The notes beneath the pieces are model-generated. The model worked only from the letters and a program-made list of their open reading frames with translations. It had not been told where the DNA came from and did not search any database. Shown piece after piece: positions 15,479 through 23,179 of a stretch of DNA of 38,056 nt. The DNA comes from Bacteroidales bacterium (GTDB lineage: Bacteria > Bacteroidota > Bacteroidia > Bacteroidales > PWNQ01): contig JAIPBW010000030.1 of NCBI GenBank assembly GCA_021738505.1, positions 1 to 38,056 of the forward strand, in the 5' to 3' direction. Position numbers and translations under genes: made by a program. Position 1 is the stretch's first letter. Every line of letters starts with the position of its first letter.

Positions 15479-17086
15479 TTACATTCTGAATACTCCATTT
15501 TTCATATCTTCCATTGGTTTATTTAAAGCCATGGAAATTCCTATCGCCAGCACATTTCGTGTTTCTGCCGGATCAATTATTCCATCATCCCAAATTCTAG
15601 ATGTACTGTAATAAGCTGATCCCTCATATTCATACTGGCTTAATATTTCATTACGGATTTTTTCTATGTCTGCCTCCTCCGGTTGTTTTCCTTCAGCTTT
15701 CATTTGCTGGATCTTAACAGTCGTTAATACGGAGGCGGCCTGCTCTCCACCCATGACAGAAATCTTTGCGTTAGGCCACATAAACAACAAATTCGGATCA
15801 TAAGCACGTCCTGCCATGGCATAGTTTCCTGCTCCAAAAGACCCTCCAAAAATAACAGTAAATTTTGGGATATTAGCATTTGCTATGGCATGGATTAACT
15901 TAGCCCCGTGCTTAGCCAATCCTTCATGTTCATATTTTTTGCCCACAACAAAGCCGGAGATGTTTTGTAAAAACACCAAAGGTATTTTTCTGCTCTGGCA
16001 TAATTCGACAAAATGAGCGCCTTTCATGGCCGACTCGGAATTAAAGACTCCATAATTTCCAATAATGCCCACCGGATATCCCATAATATGAGCAAAACCT
16101 GTGACCAGTGTTGTTCCGTAATTCCGTTTAAACTCATGGAATTTGCTTCCATCCACAATTCGCATAATAATTTCCTTTGGGTCAACAGATTTCTTTAAAT
16201 CCAAAGGTGCGATACCATAAAGCTCCTCTGCAGGATATAAGGGTGCTTCGGCAGATTTTTTTTCAAGTTTATATTTTTCTTTAGCAGGAATAGATTCGAA
16301 CAGATTCCGGCAAATTTCCAGGGCATGTTCGTCACTTTCAGCAATATGGTCGGCGACTCCTGAAACGGATGTATGCACTTCTGCCCCACCCAGTTCCTCC
16401 TTCGATACTTCTTCTCCGGTAGCCGCTTTAACCAGCGGAGGGCCACCGATAAAAATAGTACCCTGATTGCGCACGATAATGGCTTCATCACTCATCGCCG
16501 GGACATAAGCTCCTCCGGCAGTACATGAACCCATTACAATGGCTATTTGATGCAGCCCCATAGCTGACATCCGCGCCTGGTTATAAAACAAACGCCCGAA
16601 ATCTTCCTTGTCAGGAAAAACACGGGATTGCTCAGGCAAAAAAACGCCTCCTGAATCCACAAGATAAACAACAGGTAACTGGTTTTGTAAAGCTATCTCC
16701 TGGGCACGTACATGTTTTCGAATGGTCTCCCGGATATAAGTCCCGCCCTTGACGGTGGCATCGTTAGCTATGATCACTGTTTCATGTCCATGAATAACCC
16801 CTATTCCTGTGACAATTCCTGCCCCCAGAAATTTATCTTCATACTGACCGTTAGCTGCCAATGTCGATAATTCCAAAAAAGGCGTATTCGGATCAACCAG
16901 TAAATCAACACGTTCGCGAGCCAATAACTTGTTTCTATCTTTATGCTTTTTTACAGCCTTAGCAGAACCACCGGCCATCACCCTATCCAGCCTGGCATGG
17001 AAATCTTCACGTAATTTTTCATATTTCTTCCTATTCTGAAGAAATTCCGTATCCGACGTATTTAGATTCGTTTTTAACTGATACAC
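15479..17086 (-). CDS. liuB: methylcrotonyl-CoA carboxylase beta (carboxyltransferase) subunit
   Basis: A 535-residue carboxyltransferase with the two crotonase-like halves of the family, transferring CO2 from carboxybiotin to 3-methylcrotonyl-CoA. Strong matches are the stretches GGTYIRETIRKH, CTAGGAYVPAMSDE, QNISGFVVGKKYEHEGLAKHG, GGSFGAGNYAMAGRAYDP and WPNAKISVMGGEQAA, which distinguish methylcrotonyl-type from propionyl- or acetyl-type subunits (geranyl-CoA carboxylase remains possible). The start appears to be a GTG at 17086. It is the first gene of the nine-gene block and follows the amino-acid permease by 129 bp. Confidence 0.93.
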   Translation of the reverse strand: MYQLKTNLNTSDTEFLQNRKKYEKLREDFHARLDRVMAGGSAKAVKKHKDRNKLLARERVDLLVDPNTPFLELSTLAANGQYEDKFLGAGIVTGIGVIHGHETVIIANDATVKGGTYIRETIRKHVRAQEIALQNQLPVVYLVDSGGVFLPEQSRVFPDKEDFGRLFYNQARMSAMGLHQIAIVMGSCTAGGAYVPAMSDEAIIVRNQGTIFIGGPPLVKAATGEEVSKEELGGAEVHTSVSGVADHIAESDEHALEICRNLFESIPAKEKYKLEKKSAEAPLYPAEELYGIAPLDLKKSVDPKEIIMRIVDGSKFHEFKRNYGTTLVTGFAHIMGYPVGIIGNYGVFNSESAMKGAHFVELCQSRKIPLVFLQNISGFVVGKKYEHEGLAKHGAKLIHAIANANIPKFTVIFGGSFGAGNYAMAGRAYDPNLLFMWPNAKISVMGGEQAASVLTTVKIQQMKAEGKQPEEADIEKIRNEILSQYEYEGSAYYSTSRIWDDGIIDPAETRNVLAIGISMALNKPMEDMKNGVFRM

Positions 17087-17215
17087 GATTACTCTATTTT
17101 AATGAAAAAAAACAATATCCAAATGATTTTGTTTGAGGTTCTTTGCAATCTTCTTAAACAAATCACTTTTTCATGATAAAGATAAGCAGAAATCCTTAAC
17201 TGGCAATATAAGCGT

Positions 17216-18538
17216 TTATACTTTATTACGGGAAAGATAAAAGACCACCACACCAAGACTTAAAGTAACGATTCCGGCAATAGCCGCTAACGGTCTTTCT
17301 ATCAATGCATGAACCACCATCCAGGCTGCAATAATCAAAAATATTAAAGGAGTTAGAGGATACCCGGGAACTTTGAACTTGTTTTCTTTTTCAGGAAGTC
17401 TTTTCCTCAACACAAATACACCAGCAACGGTAAGTCCGGAAACCAGGCTCAACGTAAATCCCACATATACAAGGATAGTATCAAAAGCAAAAGTTACGAC
17501 CATAATTATTGCAATAATCATTTGCAATAAGATAGCATAAACAGGAGCCCCTTTCGAGCTAACCCTGGATAATTTCTTAAACCACGGATAATCCTCTCCT
17601 ATCACCTGGTAAACCCGTGGTCCCGCCATGATCATAGCGCTAAGTGCAGACAACAAAAAAAATGCGATCAATATTGAAATGATCTTGCCGCCCTTACTGC
17701 CAAAAAGCTCTGCGGCAACATAATGCCCCACTTCTATTTTACCGGAAATGGTATGAGCAGGAACGATGGTCAGAAAGAAATAGTTTACGGCCATATATAA
17801 GACGAGGACAATAAATGTACCGGTAAACAATGCTATTGGCAGATTTTTAGTTGGTTTTTTTAGTTCACCGGCAATATATGAGGTTGCATTCCATCCGGAA
17901 TAAGCATACATAACAAAGACTAACCCAACGGCAAATGCAGGACTAAAAACGGACTCCGGTTGAAATCCGTTACTCATACTATTTAAGCTTTTTCCCGGCG
18001 ACAGCCAAAGGCCTCCGGCAACAAACAAGAGTATCAAAAGCACCTTCAAGGCTGTAATTATATTCTGCACTTTGCTGCCAGCTTTCACATTCCAGAGATG
18101 CAACCCGGAGAATAAAACGATAGCTCCAATTGCAAGCATCATCACAGGCAAAAACTCAAAAACGCTGTTCAGGTATTTTGCAAAAGCAATGCTGACTGCT
18201 GCAACCGGAGCAGAAAATCCAACTATCAATGATATCCAGCCGGCAAGAAATCCCGCTATAGGATGTATTAATTGGCTTAAGTAATGATATTCTCCTCCGC
18301 TTCGGGGCAAATTCGCCCCGATTTCGCCATAAGTCAAGGCTCCGCTCAATGCAAAAATTCCTCCTACAAACCATAGTAACAAAACAGAAAAGGAATTTTG
18401 CATTTCCTCTACCAAAAAACCGGTGGTTGTAAACAAGCCGGTACCAATCATATTGGCAATTACAAGAGAAATAGCAGTTACAAGACCAAATACCCGCTTA
18501 CCTGATGCTTTCTTGTCATTGATTTGTTGTAACTTCAT
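17216..18538 (-). CDS. APC family amino-acid permease
   Basis: A 440-residue, highly hydrophobic inner-membrane protein with about twelve predicted helices. The first helix carries the APC-superfamily substrate motif IGTGLFTTTG, and SGGEYHYL, AYSGWNATSYI and a GPRVYQVIGEDYPW loop follow, as in Lat/YhdG-like permeases. Such proteins exchange or symport amino acids with protons; specificity cannot be read from sequence. It lies upstream of the methylcrotonyl-CoA carboxylase genes on the same strand, so uptake of leucine or another branched-chain amino acid is an attractive but untested guess. A -7-like TAGTTTTG is found 40 bases before the start. Confidence 0.88.
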   Translation of the reverse strand: MKLQQINDKKASGKRVFGLVTAISLVIANMIGTGLFTTTGFLVEEMQNSFSVLLLWFVGGIFALSGALTYGEIGANLPRSGGEYHYLSQLIHPIAGFLAGWISLIVGFSAPVAAVSIAFAKYLNSVFEFLPVMMLAIGAIVLFSGLHLWNVKAGSKVQNIITALKVLLILLFVAGGLWLSPGKSLNSMSNGFQPESVFSPAFAVGLVFVMYAYSGWNATSYIAGELKKPTKNLPIALFTGTFIVLVLYMAVNYFFLTIVPAHTISGKIEVGHYVAAELFGSKGGKIISILIAFFLLSALSAMIMAGPRVYQVIGEDYPWFKKLSRVSSKGAPVYAILLQMIIAIIMVVTFAFDTILVYVGFTLSLVSGLTVAGVFVLRKRLPEKENKFKVPGYPLTPLIFLIIAAWMVVHALIERPLAAIAGIVTLSLGVVVFYLSRNKV

Positions 18539-18578
18539 AAAAATTTCAAAAGATTGAAATTATCCCAAAAAAGGCGAT

Positions 18579-18613
18579 CAAAACTATCGACTCAGCAGAA
18601 TTCTATAGACCAA
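18579..18613 (-). promoter_or_regulatory. candidate promoter of the permease gene
   Basis: On the minus strand TTG (18613-18611) is followed 24 bases later by TAGTTTTG (18586-18579). The -7 element is exact and the spacing slightly long for the Bacteroidota consensus. It may also drive the downstream carboxylase/mevalonate block if transcription reads through. Confidence 0.4.
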
Positions 18614-18630
18614 TCGGAAATTTTGATCAT

Positions 18631-19413
18631 TTATTCATCCGGGTGTATCATAGGAACAAATCGTACCCCGGTAATTACTTTTTCACTGATATCACCATTT
18701 TTATCTTTGGTAACGACTTTTAGCGTTTGCACATGCTCACCCACGGGCAGCACCATTTTTCCGTCAACAGCAAGCTGCTCAATCAGTTCTTCGGGGATCT
18801 CCTCCGGTGCAGCGGTAACAATAATACGATCAAAAGGAGCCTGCTCCGGCCAACCTTTATAGCCATTACCATGACGTACATGAACATTATCATAACCCAT
18901 TTCATCAACACGTTGTGTTGCCTCCCGGGCAAGTTCCTCAACAATTTCGATGGTATATACTTCAGAAGCCATATGAGAAAGAATTGCAGCCTGATAAGCC
19001 GATCCGGTACCAATTTCTAATACTTTTTCATCTCCCTGCAGGTCTAGTTTATCAGTCATCAAAGCAACAATGTAGGGCTGAGAAATTGTTTGCCCGTGAC
19101 CGATAGGCAGCGGGCCATCCTTATAAGCTGCATGCTCGTATTTTTCCGGCACAAATTGATGCCGTGGTGTATTTCTGATCGCCTCTAATAAGCGTTCATC
19201 TGTAATTCCTCGTGCCTTAATTTGCTCTTCAATCATTTGATTAAGTTTTGATTTCCACCACTCTTTATCCTGAAAGACAGTACTGATTTGTTCTTTAGAA
19301 TTTATATCCCGCCTAAGTTGTTTGTTCGCCGAAAAATAAACATCCGGATGACTCCCTGATGACAAAATAATTCCCGTAAAAACAATGCATGCAAGAGACT
19401 TTATATGGATCAT
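18631..19413 (-). CDS. pcm: protein-L-isoaspartate O-methyltransferase with N-terminal export signal
   Basis: A 260-residue protein. From about residue 59 it is a standard isoaspartyl methyltransferase: MIEEQIKARGI, HQFVPEKYEHAAYKD, GHGQTISQPYIVA and the SAM-binding motif VLEIGTGSAY (131-140). The enzyme methylates abnormal L-isoaspartyl residues so that damaged proteins can be repaired. Unusually, it carries about 57 extra residues with a hydrophobic core (LACIVFTGIILSSG) preceded by Lys, which looks like a signal peptide or membrane anchor. An internal methionine at residue 60 could give a normal cytosolic form. It lies 246 bp after rplT, beyond that operon's terminator, so it is a separate unit. 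Confidence 0.9.
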   Translation of the reverse strand: MIHIKSLACIVFTGIILSSGSHPDVYFSANKQLRRDINSKEQISTVFQDKEWWKSKLNQMIEEQIKARGITDERLLEAIRNTPRHQFVPEKYEHAAYKDGPLPIGHGQTISQPYIVALMTDKLDLQGDEKVLEIGTGSAYQAAILSHMASEVYTIEIVEELAREATQRVDEMGYDNVHVRHGNGYKGWPEQAPFDRIIVTAAPEEIPEELIEQLAVDGKMVLPVGEHVQTLKVVTKDKNGDISEKVITGVRFVPMIHPDE

Positions 19414-19600
19414 AGGGTTTCTTTTTATATTTCAGATTATGGTACAATTTTGATCTTTATTATTAAACATCTGATAAGTATAAATTGTTTAAGACAATCT
19501 GTTTATCAAAACAATACAAAAACAGAACCACTGGAACGCGCACTAATTTTTTTGCCCATAAAAGCTTAAACATACTAGTACATGTATGGCTAACAAACAA

Positions 19601-19633
19601 AAAAGGCGCCCAATCCTAAAAGATTGGCGCCTT
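19601..19633 (-). terminator. rho-independent terminator of the thrS-infC-rpmI-rplT operon
   Basis: On the minus strand a stem aaggcgccaatc pairs with gattgggcgcctt (one bulged base), followed by a T-rich tract. It starts about 27 bases after the rplT stop. Confidence 0.85.
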
Positions 19634-19659
19634 AATATTTTGTAAGCTTTAAACGAAGC

Positions 19660-20004
19660 TTATTTTACTTTTTCAGCAATAGCCTTAAAAGCTTCAGGGT
19701 TATTCATGGCCATATCAGCGAGAACTTTACGGTCAAGTTCTATGTTATTGGCTTTAAGTTTTCCCATAAACTGGGAATAAGACATTCCGTGTATGCGTGC
19801 AGCTGCATTAATACGCTGTATCCACAATTTACGGAAGTTACGTTTCTTAGTTTTTCTGTCGCGATAAGCATACTGTAATCCTTTTTCGTATGCATTTTTA
19901 GACACTGTCCAGACGTTTTTCCTACGTCCAAATTGTCCTTTTACGTCTCTGTAGACTTTTTTCTTTCTTGCTTTAGAAGCTACAGAATTTACTGATCTTG
20001 GCAT
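19660..20004 (-). CDS. rplT: 50S ribosomal protein L20
   Basis: A 114-residue, very basic protein with the universal L20 start [15 protein letters not shown] and the [13 protein letters not shown] block. It binds 23S rRNA early in large-subunit assembly and in several bacteria represses its own operon through the mRNA. It is the last gene of the thrS-infC-rpmI-rplT operon, 73 bp after rpmI. That spacer contains a nested hairpin at 20021-20060 that could be such a control site. The length matches the family. Confidence 0.98.
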   Translation of the reverse strand: MPRSVNSVASKARKKKVYRDVKGQFGRRKNVWTVSKNAYEKGLQYAYRDRKTKKRNFRKLWIQRINAAARIHGMSYSQFMGKLKANNIELDRKVLADMAMNNPEAFKAIAEKVK

Positions 20005-20020
20005 AATTTTTCTTTTTTTG

Positions 20021-20060
20021 CATTAGCGCCTGCTTAGAAAAGCAAGTCTTACGGCTAATG
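20021..20060 (-). promoter_or_regulatory. nested hairpin in the rpmI-rplT spacer
   Basis: The mRNA-sense sequence has cattagc pairing with gctaatg (outer arms) and tgctt pairing with aagca (inner arms). It sits about 16 bases before the rplT ATG and is followed by an A-rich stretch. L20 autoregulation through mRNA structures that mimic its rRNA site is known in other phyla; a comparable role here is inferred. Confidence 0.4.
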
Positions 20061-20077
20061 TCAAATTCAACATTTTT

Positions 20078-20272
20078 TTACTTAAGCAACATGCGTTTTA
20101 TGTTTTTCTTGTCTGCATCATCCACAACGGTATAATAACCAAGGTTACGTTTCCGTTTCTTTTCTTTTTTGGTCAGGATGTGACTTTTGTAGGCATGCTT
20201 TCTTTTGATCTTCCCTGAGCCGGTAATTCCAAAACGTTTTTTGGCGCCGGATTTTGTCTTCATCTTAGGCAT
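20078..20272 (-). CDS. rpmI: 50S ribosomal protein L35
   Basis: A 64-residue, lysine- and arginine-rich protein with the L35 signature [21 protein letters not shown] followed by [11 protein letters not shown]; the C-terminus [10 protein letters not shown] is also typical. It is a component of the large ribosomal subunit. It sits 30 bp after infC and 73 bp before rplT, the classical order. The length is normal. Confidence 0.98.
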   Translation of the reverse strand: MPKMKTKSGAKKRFGITGSGKIKRKHAYKSHILTKKEKKRKRNLGYYTVVDDADKKNIKRMLLK

Positions 20273-20302
20273 TAGCTTACTGATTTTAAATTATTTACTA
20301 TA

Positions 20303-20860
20303 TCAATTATTCTTCTTTAACGGGGAAATCATCATAATCATACGTTTTCCTTCCATTTTCGGCATACTCTCCACTTTTCCGTATTCTTCCAGTTCGTCGG
20401 CAAATTTCAGCAACTGATATTTGCCCTGGTCTTTATAAATGATGGTACGTCCTTTGAAGAAAACCTCAGCTTTAACCTTATTCCCGTCAGACAGGAATTT
20501 TTTGGCATGGTTCAGTTTAAAGTTAAAATCATGGTCGTCCGTATTGGGTCCCATTCGGATTTCTTTCACCTGAACTTTCGCTGTTTTCTGTTTGATTTCC
20601 TTTTCTTTTTTCTTCTTCTCATAGAGGAATTTCCGATAATCAATAACTTTACAGACCGGCGGGTTTGCTTTTGGCGAAATCTCCACCAAATCGAGCTCTT
20701 GCTCTTCCGCCATCTGTCGGGCTTCTTCGATCGGATAAATTCCTACATTAACATTATCACCAACAACGCGCACCATGGGTGCTTTAATTCTTTCGTTAAT
20801 GCGATAAGGTTCCTCTTTTTTTCTTCGGAACCCGCCTTTTTTTGGTCGTCTTTGTGCTAT
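20303..20860 (-). CDS. infC: translation initiation factor IF-3, with AUA start
   Basis: IF-3 binds the 30S subunit, prevents premature 50S joining and proofreads the start codon. I read a 185-residue protein starting at an ATA at 20860-20858. The segment [27 protein letters not shown] before the first in-frame ATG (20776) is the conserved IF-3 N-terminus, so starting at that ATG would lose 28 conserved residues. A strong AGGAGG (20873-20868 on the minus strand) precedes the ATA by seven bases, and between it and the in-frame TAA of thrS there is no ATG, GTG or TTG. The N-domain ([18 protein letters not shown]) and C-domain ([14 protein letters not shown]) follow. Rare start codons on infC are a known way for IF-3 to repress itself. 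Confidence 0.93.
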   Translation of the reverse strand: MAQRRPKKGGFRRKKEEPYRINERIKAPMVRVVGDNVNVGIYPIEEARQMAEEQELDLVEISPKANPPVCKVIDYRKFLYEKKKKEKEIKQKTAKVQVKEIRMGPNTDDHDFNFKLNHAKKFLSDGNKVKAEVFFKGRTIIYKDQGKYQLLKFADELEEYGKVESMPKMEGKRMIMMISPLKKNN

Positions 20861-20867
20861 AGTTCTA

Positions 20868-20873
20868 CCTCCT
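20868..20873 (-). promoter_or_regulatory. strong Shine-Dalgarno deciding the AUA start of infC
   Basis: AGGAGG in mRNA sense, seven bases before the ATA at 20860-20858. It is much stronger than the A-rich leaders of neighbouring genes and fixes initiation at the non-canonical codon. It lies in the short spacer after the thrS stop. Confidence 0.8.
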
Positions 20874-20881
20874 GTATTTTG

Positions 20882-22819
20882 TTAAACATTTAATTCGTTG
20901 TCTATTGTATTTTTCATTTCTTTGGCAAACTCATCCAAAGACATCGATCCTTTATCACCTTCTCCCTGTTTTCTTACAGAGACTTTGTCTTCCTGTTCTT
21001 CTTTTTCTCCAATGATCAGCATATACGGGATTTTCATTAATTCGGTATCCCTTATTTTCCTGCCAATCTTTTCATTTCTGCGATCAATTTGGCCGCGAAT
21101 ATCGTAATTTTGCAACAAAGATAAAACTTTTTCTGCAAATTTATGATATTTTTCACTGATTGGCAACACCCTAACTTGTTCAGGGGTTAGCCAGAGGGGA
21201 AATTTACCGGCTGTATGCTCCAGCAGCACTGCAACAAAGCGTTCCATAGAGCCAAATGGAGCACGGTGAATCATTACCGGACGATGTTTTTCATTATCAG
21301 AACCGGTATATTCCAATTCAAAGCGTTCCGGTAAATTGTAATCTACCTGAACTGTTCCCAGCTGCCAGGAACGACCCAGCGCATCTTTTACCATAAAGTC
21401 CAGCTTAGGTCCGTAGAAAGCAGCTTCTCCGTATTCCACGACATAATCCAACCCGCTTTCTTCTGTAATATCTAAAATGGCTTGCTCTGATCTTTCCCAG
21501 TTTTCATCAGAACCAATATAATTTTCTTTGTTTTTAGGATCACGCAAAGAAACCTGCGCTACAAAATTTTCAAAGTCAAGTGCTTTGAAAATTTTCAGGA
21601 TAATATCCATTACTCCTTTAAATTCTTCTTTTACTTGTTCAGGAGTACAAAAAATGTGAGCATCATCCTGGGTAAATCCTCTTACCCTTGTCAATCCATG
21701 CAATTCACCGCTCTGCTCATACCTGTATACGGTTCCAAATTCGGCGTAACGAACCGGCAGGTCACGGAATGAAAATTGCTTCGCTTTATATATTTCACAA
21801 TGATGGGGACAATTCATGGGCTTTAACATAAATTCTTCCCCTTCATTGGGTGTTTTAATCGTTTGAAAGGAGTCTGCCCCGTATTTTTGAAAATGTCCTG
21901 ATGTTTTATACAGATTTACATTTCCGATATGAGGTGTTATAACCTGATCATAACCAGCTTCACGCTGCAGTCTTTTCAGAAATTGTTCCAGCCTTTCACG
22001 CAACTCGGCTCCTTTAGGCATCCACAAGGGCAGCCCGGAACCTACATTCTGTGAGAAAGTAAATATCTCCAGCTCTTTTCCAATTTTGCGATGATCGCGT
22101 TTTTGAGCTTCTTCCAGCATCTCCAGATACTCATCCAATTGCTTTTTCTTTGGAAAGCTAATTCCATAAATGCGGGTTAGCTGCTTTCTGTTTTCATCGC
22201 CACGCCAATATGCTCCGGCAATACTTAAAAGCTTTACTGCTTTTATCGGTCCGGTATGTGGAATATGAGGACCACGGCACAAATCAGTAAAATCGCCTGA
22301 TTGATAAAACGTAATTGTTCCGTCTTCTAATTCATCGATGAGTTCAACTTTATACTCATCTCCTTTTTTCTTGTAATAATCCAGCGCTTGTTTTTTTGGA
22401 ACCTCCTCCCGCACAAACTCCTGCTTTTGTTTGGCCAGTTCCTTCATTTTCTTCTCAATCTTCGGCAAATCTTCCTGGGTTATTGTATGTTCACCGGGGT
22501 CAATATCATAATAAAACCCGTTTTCTATCGCCGGACCAATTCCAAATTTAACACCGGGATAAAGTTGTTCGATTGCCTCAGCCATCAGATGCGCGCTGGA
22601 GTGCCACATAGCATCTCTGCCTTCGGGGTCATCCCAGGTTAATAATTTAACTTCAGCATCATCATGAATCGGTTGTAAAGCATCAATCACCTCTCCATTT
22701 ACTTTTGCTGCCAGCACATTTCTGGCCAGACCTTCACTAATATCCTTTGCAATATCCTGTGATGTAATTCCTTCCGGATATTGTTTTACGCTATTATCGG
22801 GTAAACTTATATTTATCAT
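20882..22819 (-). CDS. thrS: threonyl-tRNA synthetase
   Basis: A 645-residue class II aminoacyl-tRNA synthetase that charges tRNA-Thr. Domains in order are an N-terminal TGS domain (1-60), an editing domain with the [10 protein letters not shown] motif (a zinc/editing histidine pair), the catalytic core with class II motifs ([13 protein letters not shown] including the zinc-binding Cys, [26 protein letters not shown], and [11 protein letters not shown]), and a C-terminal anticodon-binding domain ([11 protein letters not shown]). The length is normal. It heads the thrS-infC-rpmI-rplT operon and has a clear promoter at 22849-22877 with a short leader. Confidence 0.98.
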   Translation of the reverse strand: MINISLPDNSVKQYPEGITSQDIAKDISEGLARNVLAAKVNGEVIDALQPIHDDAEVKLLTWDDPEGRDAMWHSSAHLMAEAIEQLYPGVKFGIGPAIENGFYYDIDPGEHTITQEDLPKIEKKMKELAKQKQEFVREEVPKKQALDYYKKKGDEYKVELIDELEDGTITFYQSGDFTDLCRGPHIPHTGPIKAVKLLSIAGAYWRGDENRKQLTRIYGISFPKKKQLDEYLEMLEEAQKRDHRKIGKELEIFTFSQNVGSGLPLWMPKGAELRERLEQFLKRLQREAGYDQVITPHIGNVNLYKTSGHFQKYGADSFQTIKTPNEGEEFMLKPMNCPHHCEIYKAKQFSFRDLPVRYAEFGTVYRYEQSGELHGLTRVRGFTQDDAHIFCTPEQVKEEFKGVMDIILKIFKALDFENFVAQVSLRDPKNKENYIGSDENWERSEQAILDITEESGLDYVVEYGEAAFYGPKLDFMVKDALGRSWQLGTVQVDYNLPERFELEYTGSDNEKHRPVMIHRAPFGSMERFVAVLLEHTAGKFPLWLTPEQVRVLPISEKYHKFAEKVLSLLQNYDIRGQIDRRNEKIGRKIRDTELMKIPYMLIIGEKEEQEDKVSVRKQGEGDKGSMSLDEFAKEMKNTIDNELNV

Positions 22820-22848
22820 TGCGTTTGAATAATTTTAAAAACGATTGG

Positions 22849-22877
22849 CAAAGATATAAAAATGCAAAGAAGTTCAA
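22849..22877 (-). promoter_or_regulatory. candidate promoter of thrS
   Basis: Minus strand: TTG at 22877-22875, an 18-base spacer, then TATCTTTG at 22856-22849. It fits the Bacteroidota -33/-7 consensus and gives a leader of roughly 25 bases, too short for a T-box or similar element. Confidence 0.6.
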
Positions 22878-23068
22878 TTGTTCCTAAGCAAATTGTTATC
22901 TGGTTCAAATAACAAGTTTTTCCATTAAATGTTGACTCCACAAAGTCGTAATTTATACCAAATACTTATAAACATATAATTCACTAAATTTCAAACTTAT
23001 CAATGACTTATCAAGAGTAAGCCGGTTTTATTTATAATAAATTTAATGTATACAATATTACTTTCTTA

Positions 23069-23076
23069 TATTTTTG
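23069..23076 (+). promoter_or_regulatory. possible -7 element of the MACPF gene
   Basis: TATTTTTG matches TAnnTTTG about 104 bases before the ATG, but no TTG is found at the right distance upstream. In such AT-rich sequence a chance match is quite possible. Confidence 0.3.
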
Positions 23077-23179
23077 TTTTGAAAATCATAAACACCCACA
23101 TCACAAAAACATACATATATAGATAATAAGCATATATAAAATATTACAATCTAATTTCACACTCAAAAAAGATCATTTT

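Larger units (their letters stand above)
22820..23179. other. divergent intergenic region thrS / MACPF gene
   Basis: 360 bp, strongly AT-rich, between two divergently transcribed genes. It holds the thrS promoter at its left end and a possible MACPF-gene -7 element at 23069-23076. No coding sequence, RNA gene or clear operator is seen in the rest. Confidence 0.6.

Noticed and set aside
12680-17086. Geranyl-CoA carboxylase (acyclic terpene utilisation) instead of methylcrotonyl-CoA carboxylase
   Set aside because: The subunits are similar, but no other genes of acyclic terpene breakdown are present, and the hydratase resembles methylglutaconyl-CoA hydratases. Not fully excluded.
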